Source: Algoriphagus sp.
Lineage (GTDB): Bacteria; Bacteroidota; Bacteroidia; Cytophagales; Cyclobacteriaceae
Length of the DNA stretch: 64,000 nt
Direction: 5' to 3'
Assembly: GCF_013373065.1 (NCBI RefSeq)
Contig: NZ_JABXIN010000001.1
Location: 124,001 to 188,000 of the forward strand
Position 1 is the first letter of the stretch. Every line of letters starts with the position of its first letter. The notes beneath the pieces were generated by a model. It saw only the letters and a list, made by a program, of their open reading frames with translations. It searched no databases and had not been told where the DNA came from. Made by a program: the position numbers and the translations under genes. Below are positions 54,784 through 63,219 of the stretch, one piece after another.

Positions 54784-56121
54784 TTATCTTCTCCCCATTC
54801 CAGGCATTAGCTTACCCATAGCGGCTTTCGCACCACCCATCTTATTCATTTGCTTCATCAATTTGCGCATATCAGCAAACTGTTTCATTAAGTTGTTTAC
54901 CTCGGTGATATTTCGACCTGATCCAGCTGCTATACGCTTTCTGCGACTTCCATCCAAGATATCTGGATTTTGCCTTTCATAAGGAGTCATACTTCGAATA
55001 ATGGCTTCGATCGGTTTGAATGAATCATCATCGATATCCAGTCCTTTCATGGCTTTTCCCATTCCTGGGATCATTCCCATCAAGTCCTTGATATTCCCCA
55101 TCTTTTTGACTTGCTCCAATTGGGAAAGGAAATCCTCAAAATCAAAGCTGTTCTTTCGAATTTTAGCGTTGATCCGTTTTGCTTCCTCCTCATCAAAAGA
55201 CTGTTGCGCACGCTCTACCAAGGAGATCACGTCACCCATGCCGAGAATTCGCTGAGCCATTCGATCGGGGTGGAAAACATCTAGGTTTTCCATCTTCTCA
55301 CCGGTAGAGATAAATTTGATCGGCTTCTCTACTACGTGACGGATGGAAATAGCAGCACCACCTCGGGTATCACCATCCAACTTGGTCAACACAACCCCAT
55401 CAAAATCCAATCGCTCATCAAAGGTCTTGGCAGTATTCACTGCATCCTGACCGGTCATGGAGTCAACAACAAATAGCGTTTCAGAAGGATTGAGCGCTTT
55501 TTTCAGGGCCTCGATCTCATTCATCATCTGCTCATCCACTGCCAAGCGACCTGCAGTATCGACGATAACCGTTTTCTTTCCGGTTTTCTTTGCGTAAGCA
55601 ATCGCATTATTTGCGATCTCAATGGCATTTTTGTTTTCCGGCTCGGCATAAACCTCTACACCAATTTGCTCTCCTAGTACCTTCAATTGGTCAATCGCAG
55701 CAGGTCGGTAGATATCACAGGCTACCAATAAAACTTGGCGTCCTTGTTTTTTCAAGAATGCCCCCAATTTTCCAGTGAAGGTAGTCTTACCAGAACCTTG
55801 CAAACCAGAGATCAAAATAACAGCAGGATCACCGGTAAGCTTGATATCCACCTTGGAGCCACCCATAAGTTTGGTCAACTCTTCTTGGGTGATCTTCACC
55901 AATAATTGACCAGGAGAAACCGAGATCAATACATCTCGTCCAAGCGCTTCATTCTTGATTTTGTCGGTAACTTCCTTTGCTACTTTATAGTTAACGTCCG
56001 CATCGATCAAGGCACGACGAATTTCCTTAACCGTGGTGGCAACGTTGATTTCGGTGATTTTCCCGGTTCCTTTAAGGGTTTTAAAGGCCCGGTCCAGCTT
56101 CAAACTTAAATTATCAAACAT
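54784..56121 (-). CDS. ffh: Signal recognition particle protein Ffh
   Basis: SRP54 homologue that binds nascent signal sequences and SRP RNA. The 445-residue protein has the N domain (about residues 1-90), the GTPase G domain with GLQGSGKTTFTGKLG (G1), DTAGRLAVDEQMMNE (G3), TKLDGDTRGG (G4) and GTGEK-type STGEKMENL, and the C-terminal M domain (about 320-445) rich in Met (LMKQFADMRKLMKQMNKM). Full length. Monocistronic. Confidence 0.98.
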   Translation of the reverse strand: MFDNLSLKLDRAFKTLKGTGKITEINVATTVKEIRRALIDADVNYKVAKEVTDKIKNEALGRDVLISVSPGQLLVKITQEELTKLMGGSKVDIKLTGDPAVILISGLQGSGKTTFTGKLGAFLKKQGRQVLLVACDIYRPAAIDQLKVLGEQIGVEVYAEPENKNAIEIANNAIAYAKKTGKKTVIVDTAGRLAVDEQMMNEIEALKKALNPSETLFVVDSMTGQDAVNTAKTFDERLDFDGVVLTKLDGDTRGGAAISIRHVVEKPIKFISTGEKMENLDVFHPDRMAQRILGMGDVISLVERAQQSFDEEEAKRINAKIRKNSFDFEDFLSQLEQVKKMGNIKDLMGMIPGMGKAMKGLDIDDDSFKPIEAIIRSMTPYERQNPDILDGSRRKRIAAGSGRNITEVNNLMKQFADMRKLMKQMNKMGGAKAAMGKLMPGMGRR

Positions 56122-56268
56122 GTGATTTTCGCTATTTGCTGCAAAAGTAATGATTTTAGCGCCTGCACGAAAACTTAAAAGTCCTGAATCCCCGGAGAAT
56201 TCAGGTCAATTTTGGCTTTTAATCACTAATTTGCGGACTTTCATTACCGAACGAAGAAAACTTCCTGC

Positions 56269-58674
56269 ATGAAGCTGAATTTTCAAAAAGATCTGCTCCC
56301 TCACCTTTTGGGAGTACTCATTTTCTACCTACTCATCGTTTTTTACTTTTCTCCCTTGGTATTTGACGGAAAGGTTATTTTCCAGGGAGACATCCTCCAA
56401 TGGGAAGGCTCCGCCAAAGAAGTCATGGATTACCGAGCAGAAACCGGCGAACAAGCACTTTGGACTAACTCCATGTTTGGTGGTATGCCTGCTTATTTTA
56501 TCAGCCTCGAATTTCCTGGCGATTTGACCAATACGCTTGTATCCATCCTCACCTTAGGACTTCCACACCCGATTAACGGGCTGTTTTTTGGGATGTTAGG
56601 GATGTATATTTTGCTTTTGACTTATCGGGTTCGGCCTCTTTTTTCGATTGCTGGAGCAATTGCATTTTCTTTTAACACCTTCAATCTACTTTCCTTAGAA
56701 GCAGGTCACAATGCAAAAATCTGGGCCGTTTGTCTGATTCCCCTAATCCTAGCAGGAATTCATCTAGCCTTTGAGAAAAAACGTATCCTTGGCGCTGCCC
56801 TTTTGGCGCTGGGTCTTTTACTTCAGCTCAAATTCAACCATTTACAAATCACCTATTACACGCTAATCGTTTCAGTGATTTATGTTTTGGTTCGATTGAT
56901 TTTTGATTGGAAAAAAGATGGGGCAATTGAAATTGGAAAAAGCCTAGGTTTTTTGACCCTAGGAGCACTTTTGGCTGTAGGAGGAAATTTGGGAAGACTG
57001 GCTACTGCATTGGAATATAGCCCCTACTCTACTCGTGGGAATGCTACTTTGGAAACAGAGCCTAGTGGCTTGGATCGGGAATATGCATTTTCTTGGTCCA
57101 ATGGAAAATTAGAAACACTCACGCTTCTAATCCCGGATTTCTACGGAGGTGGAAGCCAAACGCCTTTGCCTGAAAACTCTGCATCGGAAAAAGCCTTGAG
57201 GGCTAACGGAATAGATGCTGGGCAAATCAATGGATTTGTAAAAGCAGCCCCTACCTATTGGGGAGATCAAGCCTTTACGGGAGGCCCTATTTATGGGGGA
57301 ATTATTTTGGTTTTCTTAGCCATCTTAGGAATATGGGCTGCTCCGAAAGAAGTTTTGTATGCTTTTGGAGGGATGATTCTATTTTCCATTTTATTGAGTT
57401 GGGGAAAAAATCTAGCTTGGTTCAACTACCTACTTTTCGATATCCTTCCCGGGTATAATAAGTTCCGGGCAGTATCCATGGCATTGGGAATCACTTTGTT
57501 TGCGATTCCTGTACTAGGGATGATTTCTTTGGAAGAACTCATTCAAAAGAACAATTTGAAACCACTATACCTAGCGGGTGGCATCGTGGGTGGTCTCGTG
57601 TTAATCTTGGCGGTTGCTTCAGGAGTCTTTTTCCGATTTGAAGCTCCCGTTGATAGTAATCTTCCCGACTGGCTGGCAAATGCTCTCCAAAACGATAGAA
57701 AAAACATGCTTTCCACCTCGGCCTGGAAAAGTTTCGGATTTATTGCCGCTGCTGCGGTCTTGGTATTTTTAAGCATCAAACAAAAAATTTCAGATTGGAT
57801 CCTTGGGCTAGCTTTAATTGCCTTGATTTCATTGGATCTGGTCACCATCAACAGACGATACCTAAACAATGAATCTTTTCAAGGAAATCCTTCCCGACAA
57901 TTTTTCGCAGAGTCAAATGCTGAAAAAGAAATAGCAAAAGACACGGATTACTTCCGAGTTTTGAACCTAACAGAAGGGTTGACTCAAGGAGCACGCACGA
58001 GTTACCGGTTTGCAAGTTTGGGTGGCTATCACGGAGCGAAACTTCGTCGCTATCAGGATTTGATAGACTACCAATTGCAGAATGAAATCCAGGATTTCGT
58101 TTCCAAAGCGCAGGAGGGCGATTTTGATTGGGCAGGGATCGGAGTCATCAATATGCTTAATACAAAGTATCTGATTGCTGGTCAGGAAGCAGGAGCGGTT
58201 TTTGAAAATCCACAGGCGAATGGGCCTGCTTGGATTCCTTCCGAAATTATCCCAGTCAGCAGCAATGAAGAAGAAATTAAATTGGTTGGGGAAATTGATA
58301 CCAAAGCTCAAGCAACGGTCAACATGGAAGAATTTGGAGTTATTTCAGCAGGTGCTGGCCAGGTTTCCCTGATAGCACACCATCCCAACACCCTCCAATA
58401 CCAAGCACAAATGGATCAGGGAGGATTGGTTATATTTTCTGAAATCCATTATCCAAAAGGATGGATAGCGAAAATTGACGGAAATGAAGTCCCTATCCTT
58501 CGTACGAATTACTTGCTTCGAGGCATAGAAATTCCTAGTGGAACACACGAAGTTGAATTTTCTTTTGAGCCATCCAGTTATTATGCTACCAAAACGCCGA
58601 TGGTGATTTTCCAATATTTGATTGTGTTTGCGCTCCTAGGCGGGATATTCCTCACTTACAAAAAAGAAGCATGA
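56269..58674 (+). CDS. YfhO family membrane protein
   Basis: An 801-residue integral membrane protein with about 12-13 helices across residues 10-560 and a C-terminal soluble domain (about 570-770), ending in one more helix. The N-terminal FSPLVFDGKVIFQGDILQW fits Bacteroidota YfhO homologues. YfhO in Bacillus works in lipoteichoic-acid glycosylation; the fold is GT-C-like, so an envelope glycosyl-transfer role is plausible but unproven here. Overlaps the next gene by 4 nt. Confidence 0.85.
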   Translation: MKLNFQKDLLPHLLGVLIFYLLIVFYFSPLVFDGKVIFQGDILQWEGSAKEVMDYRAETGEQALWTNSMFGGMPAYFISLEFPGDLTNTLVSILTLGLPHPINGLFFGMLGMYILLLTYRVRPLFSIAGAIAFSFNTFNLLSLEAGHNAKIWAVCLIPLILAGIHLAFEKKRILGAALLALGLLLQLKFNHLQITYYTLIVSVIYVLVRLIFDWKKDGAIEIGKSLGFLTLGALLAVGGNLGRLATALEYSPYSTRGNATLETEPSGLDREYAFSWSNGKLETLTLLIPDFYGGGSQTPLPENSASEKALRANGIDAGQINGFVKAAPTYWGDQAFTGGPIYGGIILVFLAILGIWAAPKEVLYAFGGMILFSILLSWGKNLAWFNYLLFDILPGYNKFRAVSMALGITLFAIPVLGMISLEELIQKNNLKPLYLAGGIVGGLVLILAVASGVFFRFEAPVDSNLPDWLANALQNDRKNMLSTSAWKSFGFIAAAAVLVFLSIKQKISDWILGLALIALISLDLVTINRRYLNNESFQGNPSRQFFAESNAEKEIAKDTDYFRVLNLTEGLTQGARTSYRFASLGGYHGAKLRRYQDLIDYQLQNEIQDFVSKAQEGDFDWAGIGVINMLNTKYLIAGQEAGAVFENPQANGPAWIPSEIIPVSSNEEEIKLVGEIDTKAQATVNMEEFGVISAGAGQVSLIAHHPNTLQYQAQMDQGGLVIFSEIHYPKGWIAKIDGNEVPILRTNYLLRGIEIPSGTHEVEFSFEPSSYYATKTPMVIFQYLIVFALLGGIFLTYKKEA

Positions 58675-59393
58675 ATTCGGAGGAAAACGAAAATAAAGTA
58701 GTCAGCTTTTACGATCAATTCGCGGAGAAGCAGGAAAAGACAGGAATCAATTCCCGACACCTTTCAATTTTAGACAAGGTGGTTTCAGCTGGCCTTCAAG
58801 CCCATCAGCGGGTTTTGGAAGTGGGCTGCGGCATTGGAACGGTTTCTTCCTTGCTTGCCAGACAGGTGACTAAGGGAGAGGTTCTAGCTGTGGATATTTC
58901 TCCTGAGAGTATTCAGAAAGCCCAAAACCTTTGGAAGGATCAATCCAATTTAAAATTTGAAGTCTCGGACATGTCAGATTTTGACAAAGGAGACCAAACT
59001 TTTGACTTTTTCGTGTTCCCAGATGTACTCGAGCACATCCCAGTAGATCAGCATCAGGCTTTATTTCAAACAATCAAAAAACATTCACATGCTGATTCGG
59101 TAGTTTTTGTCCATATTCCTGCACCCCGCTATCTGAAATGGATGATTGAAAATGAACCCGAAAAACTCCAGGTCATCGATCAACCCCTTGATTCAGGCGA
59201 CCTAATCAAAAGCCTTACTTTCGCAGGTTTTTACTTGGAAAAAATGGAAACCTATTCGGTCTTTTACCAAGAAAAAGACTATCAATATTTTGTCTTCCGA
59301 TCCTCCCAACCACTACAAAAATCCACCCCTCTCAGCAAATGGGAAGTCCTGAAAGAACGTATCCGAATCCGCCTGAAATACGGCCTAATTTAA
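58671..59393 (+). CDS. Class I SAM-dependent methyltransferase
   Basis: A 240-residue protein. SAM motif I VLEVGCGIGTVSSLLA (about residues 44-59), motif II EVLAVDISPESIQKAQ (about 66-81), and motif IV DFFVFPDVLEHIPVDQ (about 106-121) are clear, of the UbiE/Methyltransf_11 type. The start overlaps the yfhO stop (ATGA), so it may modify a YfhO-related glycan or lipid; that is inference only. FKBP gene follows after 5 nt. Confidence 0.88.
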   Translation: MNSEENENKVVSFYDQFAEKQEKTGINSRHLSILDKVVSAGLQAHQRVLEVGCGIGTVSSLLARQVTKGEVLAVDISPESIQKAQNLWKDQSNLKFEVSDMSDFDKGDQTFDFFVFPDVLEHIPVDQHQALFQTIKKHSHADSVVFVHIPAPRYLKWMIENEPEKLQVIDQPLDSGDLIKSLTFAGFYLEKMETYSVFYQEKDYQYFVFRSSQPLQKSTPLSKWEVLKERIRIRLKYGLI

Positions 59394-59398
59394 TAGCT

Positions 59399-59923
59399 AT
59401 GAAAATCGAAAATCAAACAGTCGTAGGATTAACCTACGAACTCAAAGTCAGTAAAATTGAAGACGAAATAGAATCCGTTCCTTTCAGTGTGGAAGTTCGG
59501 GATGAAGATGATCCCTTTTATTTCATTTTTGGACAAAGTGGCCTTCCAGAAAAATTTGAGGAATACCTGACCGGAAAAAAAGAGGGAGACTCTTTCGATT
59601 TTGTCCTTAAGGTTGAAGAAGCCTATGGGGAAGCAGATGATGAATTATTGATCAACCTGCCCAAATCACAATTCTCGAAAGAAAGAGGATTTGAGGACAG
59701 CATGCTCCAAGAAGGCGAGTTTCTTCCCTTGATGGATGAAAATGGATATCCCATGCAAGCAAAAGTATTGAAGGATTTTGGAGACACGCTCCTTTTGGAT
59801 TTCAATCATCCTTTAGTAGGTTTTGATTTGCATTTCGAGGGAAAGGTTCTGGAAGTTCGTGAAGCTACTCCTGAAGAATTAGACCATGGTCATGTACACG
59901 GTGAACATGGAGAGGATCATTAA
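59399..59923 (+). CDS. SlyD-like FKBP peptidyl-prolyl isomerase
   Basis: Predicted chaperone-isomerase of 174 residues from the ATG at 59399 (MKIENQTVVGLTYELK); the frame is open upstream inside the methyltransferase gene. FKBP features: GLTYELKVS, FIFGQSGLPEKFEEYLTGKKEGD (about residues 43-65; usual core GxGxxxPGxE), then an insert-in-flap domain (about 80-140) and a final GKVLEVREATPEELDHGH. The histidine-rich tail (HGHVHGEHGEDH) could bind nickel or zinc as in SlyD. Cytosolic. Confidence 0.88.
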   Translation: MKIENQTVVGLTYELKVSKIEDEIESVPFSVEVRDEDDPFYFIFGQSGLPEKFEEYLTGKKEGDSFDFVLKVEEAYGEADDELLINLPKSQFSKERGFEDSMLQEGEFLPLMDENGYPMQAKVLKDFGDTLLLDFNHPLVGFDLHFEGKVLEVREATPEELDHGHVHGEHGEDH

Positions 59924-59939
59924 TTGAAAAAATCTTTTG

Positions 59940-59983
59940 TCAGACCGAGAGGAGTCAATAGATCTCGACTCCGCTCGGCCTGA
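59940..59983. repeat. REP-like palindromic element
   Basis: Arms of 17 nt at 59940-59956 and 59967-59983 pair with two mismatches on the plus strand and one on the minus strand (one more G-T wobble); the loop is 10 nt. The core GAGCGGAGTCGAGA on the minus strand is like dispersed intergenic palindromes I recall from other Bacteroidota. No second copy was noticed here. It sits between convergent genes and may also act as a terminator for the ABC gene. Confidence 0.55.
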
Positions 59984-60009
59984 TGATATTGATTTTATAG
60001 TACCCTATT

Positions 60010-60972
60010 TTAACTACTTAACACAAGTTCTTTTTCAGTATTCCAGGTCAAATACACCCGATCTCCAACCTGATATTTTCGCAAAGGATCATCCACTTCC
60101 CAAATCATCCCAGTTTCTTTGAGTCGAATTTGAAGAGAGTTGAAATGAACCAAAAACCGGGAATCTACCACATGACCCAGCACTCCTCCCTTCGTTCTTA
60201 ATTTCACATCACTTGGACGGATGAAATGATTTTCTCGTTCTGGAATTTGATTGATCGGAGAAAAAAGTCTCGCCACATACTGGTTTTTGGGATGCTCACA
60301 TAAAACTCGAGAATTTCCCTGTTGAATAATTTTCCCTTTTTGTAGAATCAATAAATCATCAGTCAGTCGTAGGGCATCATCCAATTCATGGGTTACAAAA
60401 ATAACTGTAGTTTTTCCTTGCTTGAAGCTTTCGACTAATTCTCCAATTAACTGATGGGTTTGAATTCGGTCTAAAGATGAAAACGGTTCGTCCAAGAGTA
60501 GCACTTCCGGCTCAATCGCCAAAGCAGAAGCAATAGCCACTTTCTGTTGCTGCCCTCCCGAAAGTTGTCTGGGAAGTCGATCCGCAAACTTTTCCAACCC
60601 AAACTGCTTCAGAAGGGCTTTTACCCGCTTTTGGGTATAATTTTTCTCAAAAAGAAGTAGAGGTCTGGCGATATTTTCAGCGACTGTAGCATTTGGGTAC
60701 AATTGATAATCTTGATGAATGAGTTTTATCTCATCGTAACCTGCTACGAGTTTTTGAGAGGGGTTGAGGATTTGCTGTCCATTAAGAAGAACCTCACCCG
60801 AATCTTGCTTTTCCAAGCCCGCCAAAATCCGAAGAAGCGTGGATTTACCGGAACCACTTTCCCCGACAATAGCTAGAAGGGAACCCTCTTCAAGGTCGAG
60901 TGAAAAATTTTGAAGTGCGGCAACTTGCTGCTGATAGGACTTTCGAACATTTCGAACAGAAAAAAAACTCAT
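60010..60972 (-). CDS. ABC transporter ATPase with TOBE-like domain
   Basis: A 320-residue ATP-binding subunit with Walker A GESGSGKS (about residues 37-44), signature LSGGQQQKVAIASAL (about 137-151), Walker B VLLLDEPFSSLD and H-loop VTHE. The C-terminal part after 235 resembles the MOP/TOBE domain of importers such as PotA, CysA and FbpC (FIRPSDVKL, YLTW at the end). No permease or binding protein gene adjoins it. Overlaps the YjbR gene by 4 nt. Substrate unknown. Confidence 0.9.
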   Translation of the reverse strand: MSFFSVRNVRKSYQQQVAALQNFSLDLEEGSLLAIVGESGSGKSTLLRILAGLEKQDSGEVLLNGQQILNPSQKLVAGYDEIKLIHQDYQLYPNATVAENIARPLLLFEKNYTQKRVKALLKQFGLEKFADRLPRQLSGGQQQKVAIASALAIEPEVLLLDEPFSSLDRIQTHQLIGELVESFKQGKTTVIFVTHELDDALRLTDDLLILQKGKIIQQGNSRVLCEHPKNQYVARLFSPINQIPERENHFIRPSDVKLRTKGGVLGHVVDSRFLVHFNSLQIRLKETGMIWEVDDPLRKYQVGDRVYLTWNTEKELVLSS

Positions 60973-61319
60973 AATTGGATTTCAGCTTGTGTTTTTTTGG
61001 GTAAGGAGGCAAAGATCAATTCATATGAATGATCCACCAAATCCAAAATCAATTTATCCGGAACATTTCCCTTTACAGAAACTGAATTCCACCATTGTTT
61101 ATTCATATGATACCCTGGAGTGATTCCTTCATACCGCTCTCGTAGCTCTGCCGATCGCTCAGGATCACATTTCAAATTTATAAAGTCAAATTGTTCCAAA
61201 TCCGTGATTCCAAATATCTTCCCTCCAACTCGAAAACAAAGCGTATTTGCATCAAAAGGAGTATCTTCTGAGGTCCCAGGCTTAGAAAGGCAATAATCTC
61301 GCAGGTAGGATAAAGTCAT
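60969..61319 (-). CDS. YjbR/MmcQ family protein
   Basis: A 116-residue small soluble protein of the MmcQ/YjbR (CyaY-like fold) family. Typical features are LRDYCLSKPGTSEDTPFD at the start, VGGKIFGITDLE, NLKCDPERSAELRERYEGITPGYHMNKQWWNSV (Cys-Asp-Pro, then the Trp-Trp pair near residue 76), and LVDHSYELI. Function unproven, perhaps DNA binding. Second in a three-gene operon. Confidence 0.92.
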   Translation of the reverse strand: MTLSYLRDYCLSKPGTSEDTPFDANTLCFRVGGKIFGITDLEQFDFINLKCDPERSAELRERYEGITPGYHMNKQWWNSVSVKGNVPDKLILDLVDHSYELIFASLPKKTQAEIQL

Positions 61320-61324
61320 CTATT

Positions 61325-62494
61325 TTAGGAATAATTCTTTTTGATCATTTGAGCCAACTGATTGAACAAGTCTCCCAATCCAATCAATTTTTGTGGAGCT
61401 ACTTTCATGGAACCTGCATAGCCCATTTCATTGATCAATTCCTGGAAACCCTTAACGATCCCAGGATTCTGCATTTCTTCAGGTGCTTGTACGCGGATAA
61501 TAAATAGTTCATCAGCACTGGATATCTCCCCATTGGTCACCACTTTGAATTCCTTGGTGATCACACAAATCAAATCCGGCGCAATGGCTAAAGGAGCGGT
61601 TTCATCAGAGGAAAAGACGATCAGATTTTCATTTTGATTAAGAATAGTGTAGAGTTTATGCGTCTCTGTATCCGCAATGAGTGTCTTCCCATGGTCGAAG
61701 CCTCCCCCCACACTATCCATAGTATTGAGAACCTTTCCTTTCCCAATTAATTCCGCTTGAAGAACATTTACCTGCTGAAGGGTTTGAGGATCGGTTTCTA
61801 CTCCATTTTGTAGATTTTGAACCATTTTCCCCACCCGCTGACTCAACGTAATCGTGCCAGGAATCAGGGCCTTTTCAAATGCTGAAATCGGATTGGAAAA
61901 CATTCCCAAACTGGCTGAATCACCAAAATTCTCAATTTCCACAATAGGGCGTAACATCGCATCCAGCACACTTGCTCCTTCACAATTCACCAAAACAGAC
62001 TGGGACTGATCGTTGGTAATAACAGCTGGTGCTACTTCCAATTGGTTGGCGGCATACGTGGTCAATTCGATCTGGGGCACAGCTCTTCTAGCCCCATCTC
62101 CATCCAAAACCACCAATCCAGGACAAGCAGCAGCAAGAACAAAAGGAACCATCGTACTCTCAGGACCCAATTCAATTGGTAAGACAGCAGTGGTTTTCTT
62201 TCCGGTATATTTTTCTTGATGATTGGCCAAAAAATCATAAGCTGCTTTGATGGCAATACCTTGATTGCTTTCAATTGCTGAAATCGCCCCGATATCACAG
62301 ATCACCATTGCTAAACTTGAAGGATCCAGGCTTTCGTCAGTCACTTCAACCAAAGGCAGGGAAACAGAAGAATACTGCATTTTCATTTGATCTAAAAACG
62401 CATAGCCTGTCTTGGTCATTCCTCCACCCCCACTCCCCAAAAAAGCGGTTCCCAAAATAATTTGCTCTAAATCCTCGAATCCTAATTTTCTCAT
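61325..62494 (-). CDS. DUF917 family protein
   Basis: A 389-residue protein that matches DUF917 by its N-terminal LEQIILGTAFLGSGGGGMTKTG (about residues 8-29; glycine-rich), PIELGPESTMVPFVLAAACPGLVVLDGDGARRAVPQ (about 107-142), and the C-terminal LICVITKEFKVVTN. Members include S-methyl-thiohydantoin desulfurase and hydantoinase-like relatives, so a metal-dependent ring or amide reaction is possible. First in an operon with YjbR and an ABC ATPase; 5-nt gap. Function not established. Confidence 0.85.
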   Translation of the reverse strand: MRKLGFEDLEQIILGTAFLGSGGGGMTKTGYAFLDQMKMQYSSVSLPLVEVTDESLDPSSLAMVICDIGAISAIESNQGIAIKAAYDFLANHQEKYTGKKTTAVLPIELGPESTMVPFVLAAACPGLVVLDGDGARRAVPQIELTTYAANQLEVAPAVITNDQSQSVLVNCEGASVLDAMLRPIVEIENFGDSASLGMFSNPISAFEKALIPGTITLSQRVGKMVQNLQNGVETDPQTLQQVNVLQAELIGKGKVLNTMDSVGGGFDHGKTLIADTETHKLYTILNQNENLIVFSSDETAPLAIAPDLICVITKEFKVVTNGEISSADELFIIRVQAPEEMQNPGIVKGFQELINEMGYAGSMKVAPQKLIGLGDLFNQLAQMIKKNYS

Positions 62495-62568
62495 TTAGTG
62501 TTTTTTAAATAATAATAAGTATATTTTTAAACAGTTTTTGTGTATTTCTAATAATTAACTTTTAATCA

Positions 62569-63219
62569 ATGGATTGGAAAGTAGACTATGAGGAGATCTC
62601 CTCTGACTTCAAAACAGGGGATGTAGTCCTCATGCATGGGGATTTTCCCATGAGTAAAATGATTCAATTTTTAGAAGGAAGTAAGTGGACCCATTCGGGA
62701 ATGCTTATCCTGGCAAAAGATATCGGTAAAGAGGGAGTTTGGCCTGATGTATTATTTTGGGAATCCAATAGCCTCACAAACCTTCCCTGCCTAATCACAG
62801 GAAAGTCGAAAACAGGTCCCATGCTCGTTCCCTTTAAGGAACGTCTTCAAACAAACATGAACAATTACTATGATAGTATTTTTGCAGTTCGGCAGAATAC
62901 TACTCCAATTGATCAAGAGGCCCTTAAAAAATTGGATGATTTTATGCCAACAGTCATGGACGCAACTTTTCCTACTGACTTAAAAATGTGGTATGAAAAC
63001 ATCGAAGGCAGAAAAGAAGGGAAGTTTTCGGGTCCGGCCCAAATCTTTTGTAGCGAATTGCTGACGATGACTTTTCAGGCGATGGGTATCATGTCCAAAA
63101 ATTGGGTTCCTAATGCGGCTCGACCAAAAGATTACTCCAATGAAGGAGCTATTCCTTTCTTGAAAAGAGGTTTCCTACTACCTGAAATCTATCTCAATAT
63201 CCCAAAGACAACGAAATAA
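62569..63219 (+). CDS. YiiX-like permuted papain-type hydrolase
   Basis: A 216-residue cytosolic protein related to YiiX/YebB (circularly permuted NlpC/P60, LRAT-like). GDVVLMHGDFPMSKMIQFLEGSKWTHSGMLI (His about residue 43 in WTHSG) and FCSELLTMTFQAMG (Cys about 164) form a plausible catalytic His-Cys pair in the permuted order. No signal peptide. Substrate could be peptide or lipid amide. Its TAA overlaps the ATG of the sensor gene by one base. Confidence 0.75.
   Translation: MDWKVDYEEISSDFKTGDVVLMHGDFPMSKMIQFLEGSKWTHSGMLILAKDIGKEGVWPDVLFWESNSLTNLPCLITGKSKTGPMLVPFKERLQTNMNNYYDSIFAVRQNTTPIDQEALKKLDDFMPTVMDATFPTDLKMWYENIEGRKEGKFSGPAQIFCSELLTMTFQAMGIMSKNWVPNAARPKDYSNEGAIPFLKRGFLLPEIYLNIPKTTK

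Noticed and set aside
59937..60122. 61-codon plus-strand frame after the FKBP gene
   Set aside because: It runs through the palindromic repeat and then antisense into the ABC ATPase gene; no support as a gene.
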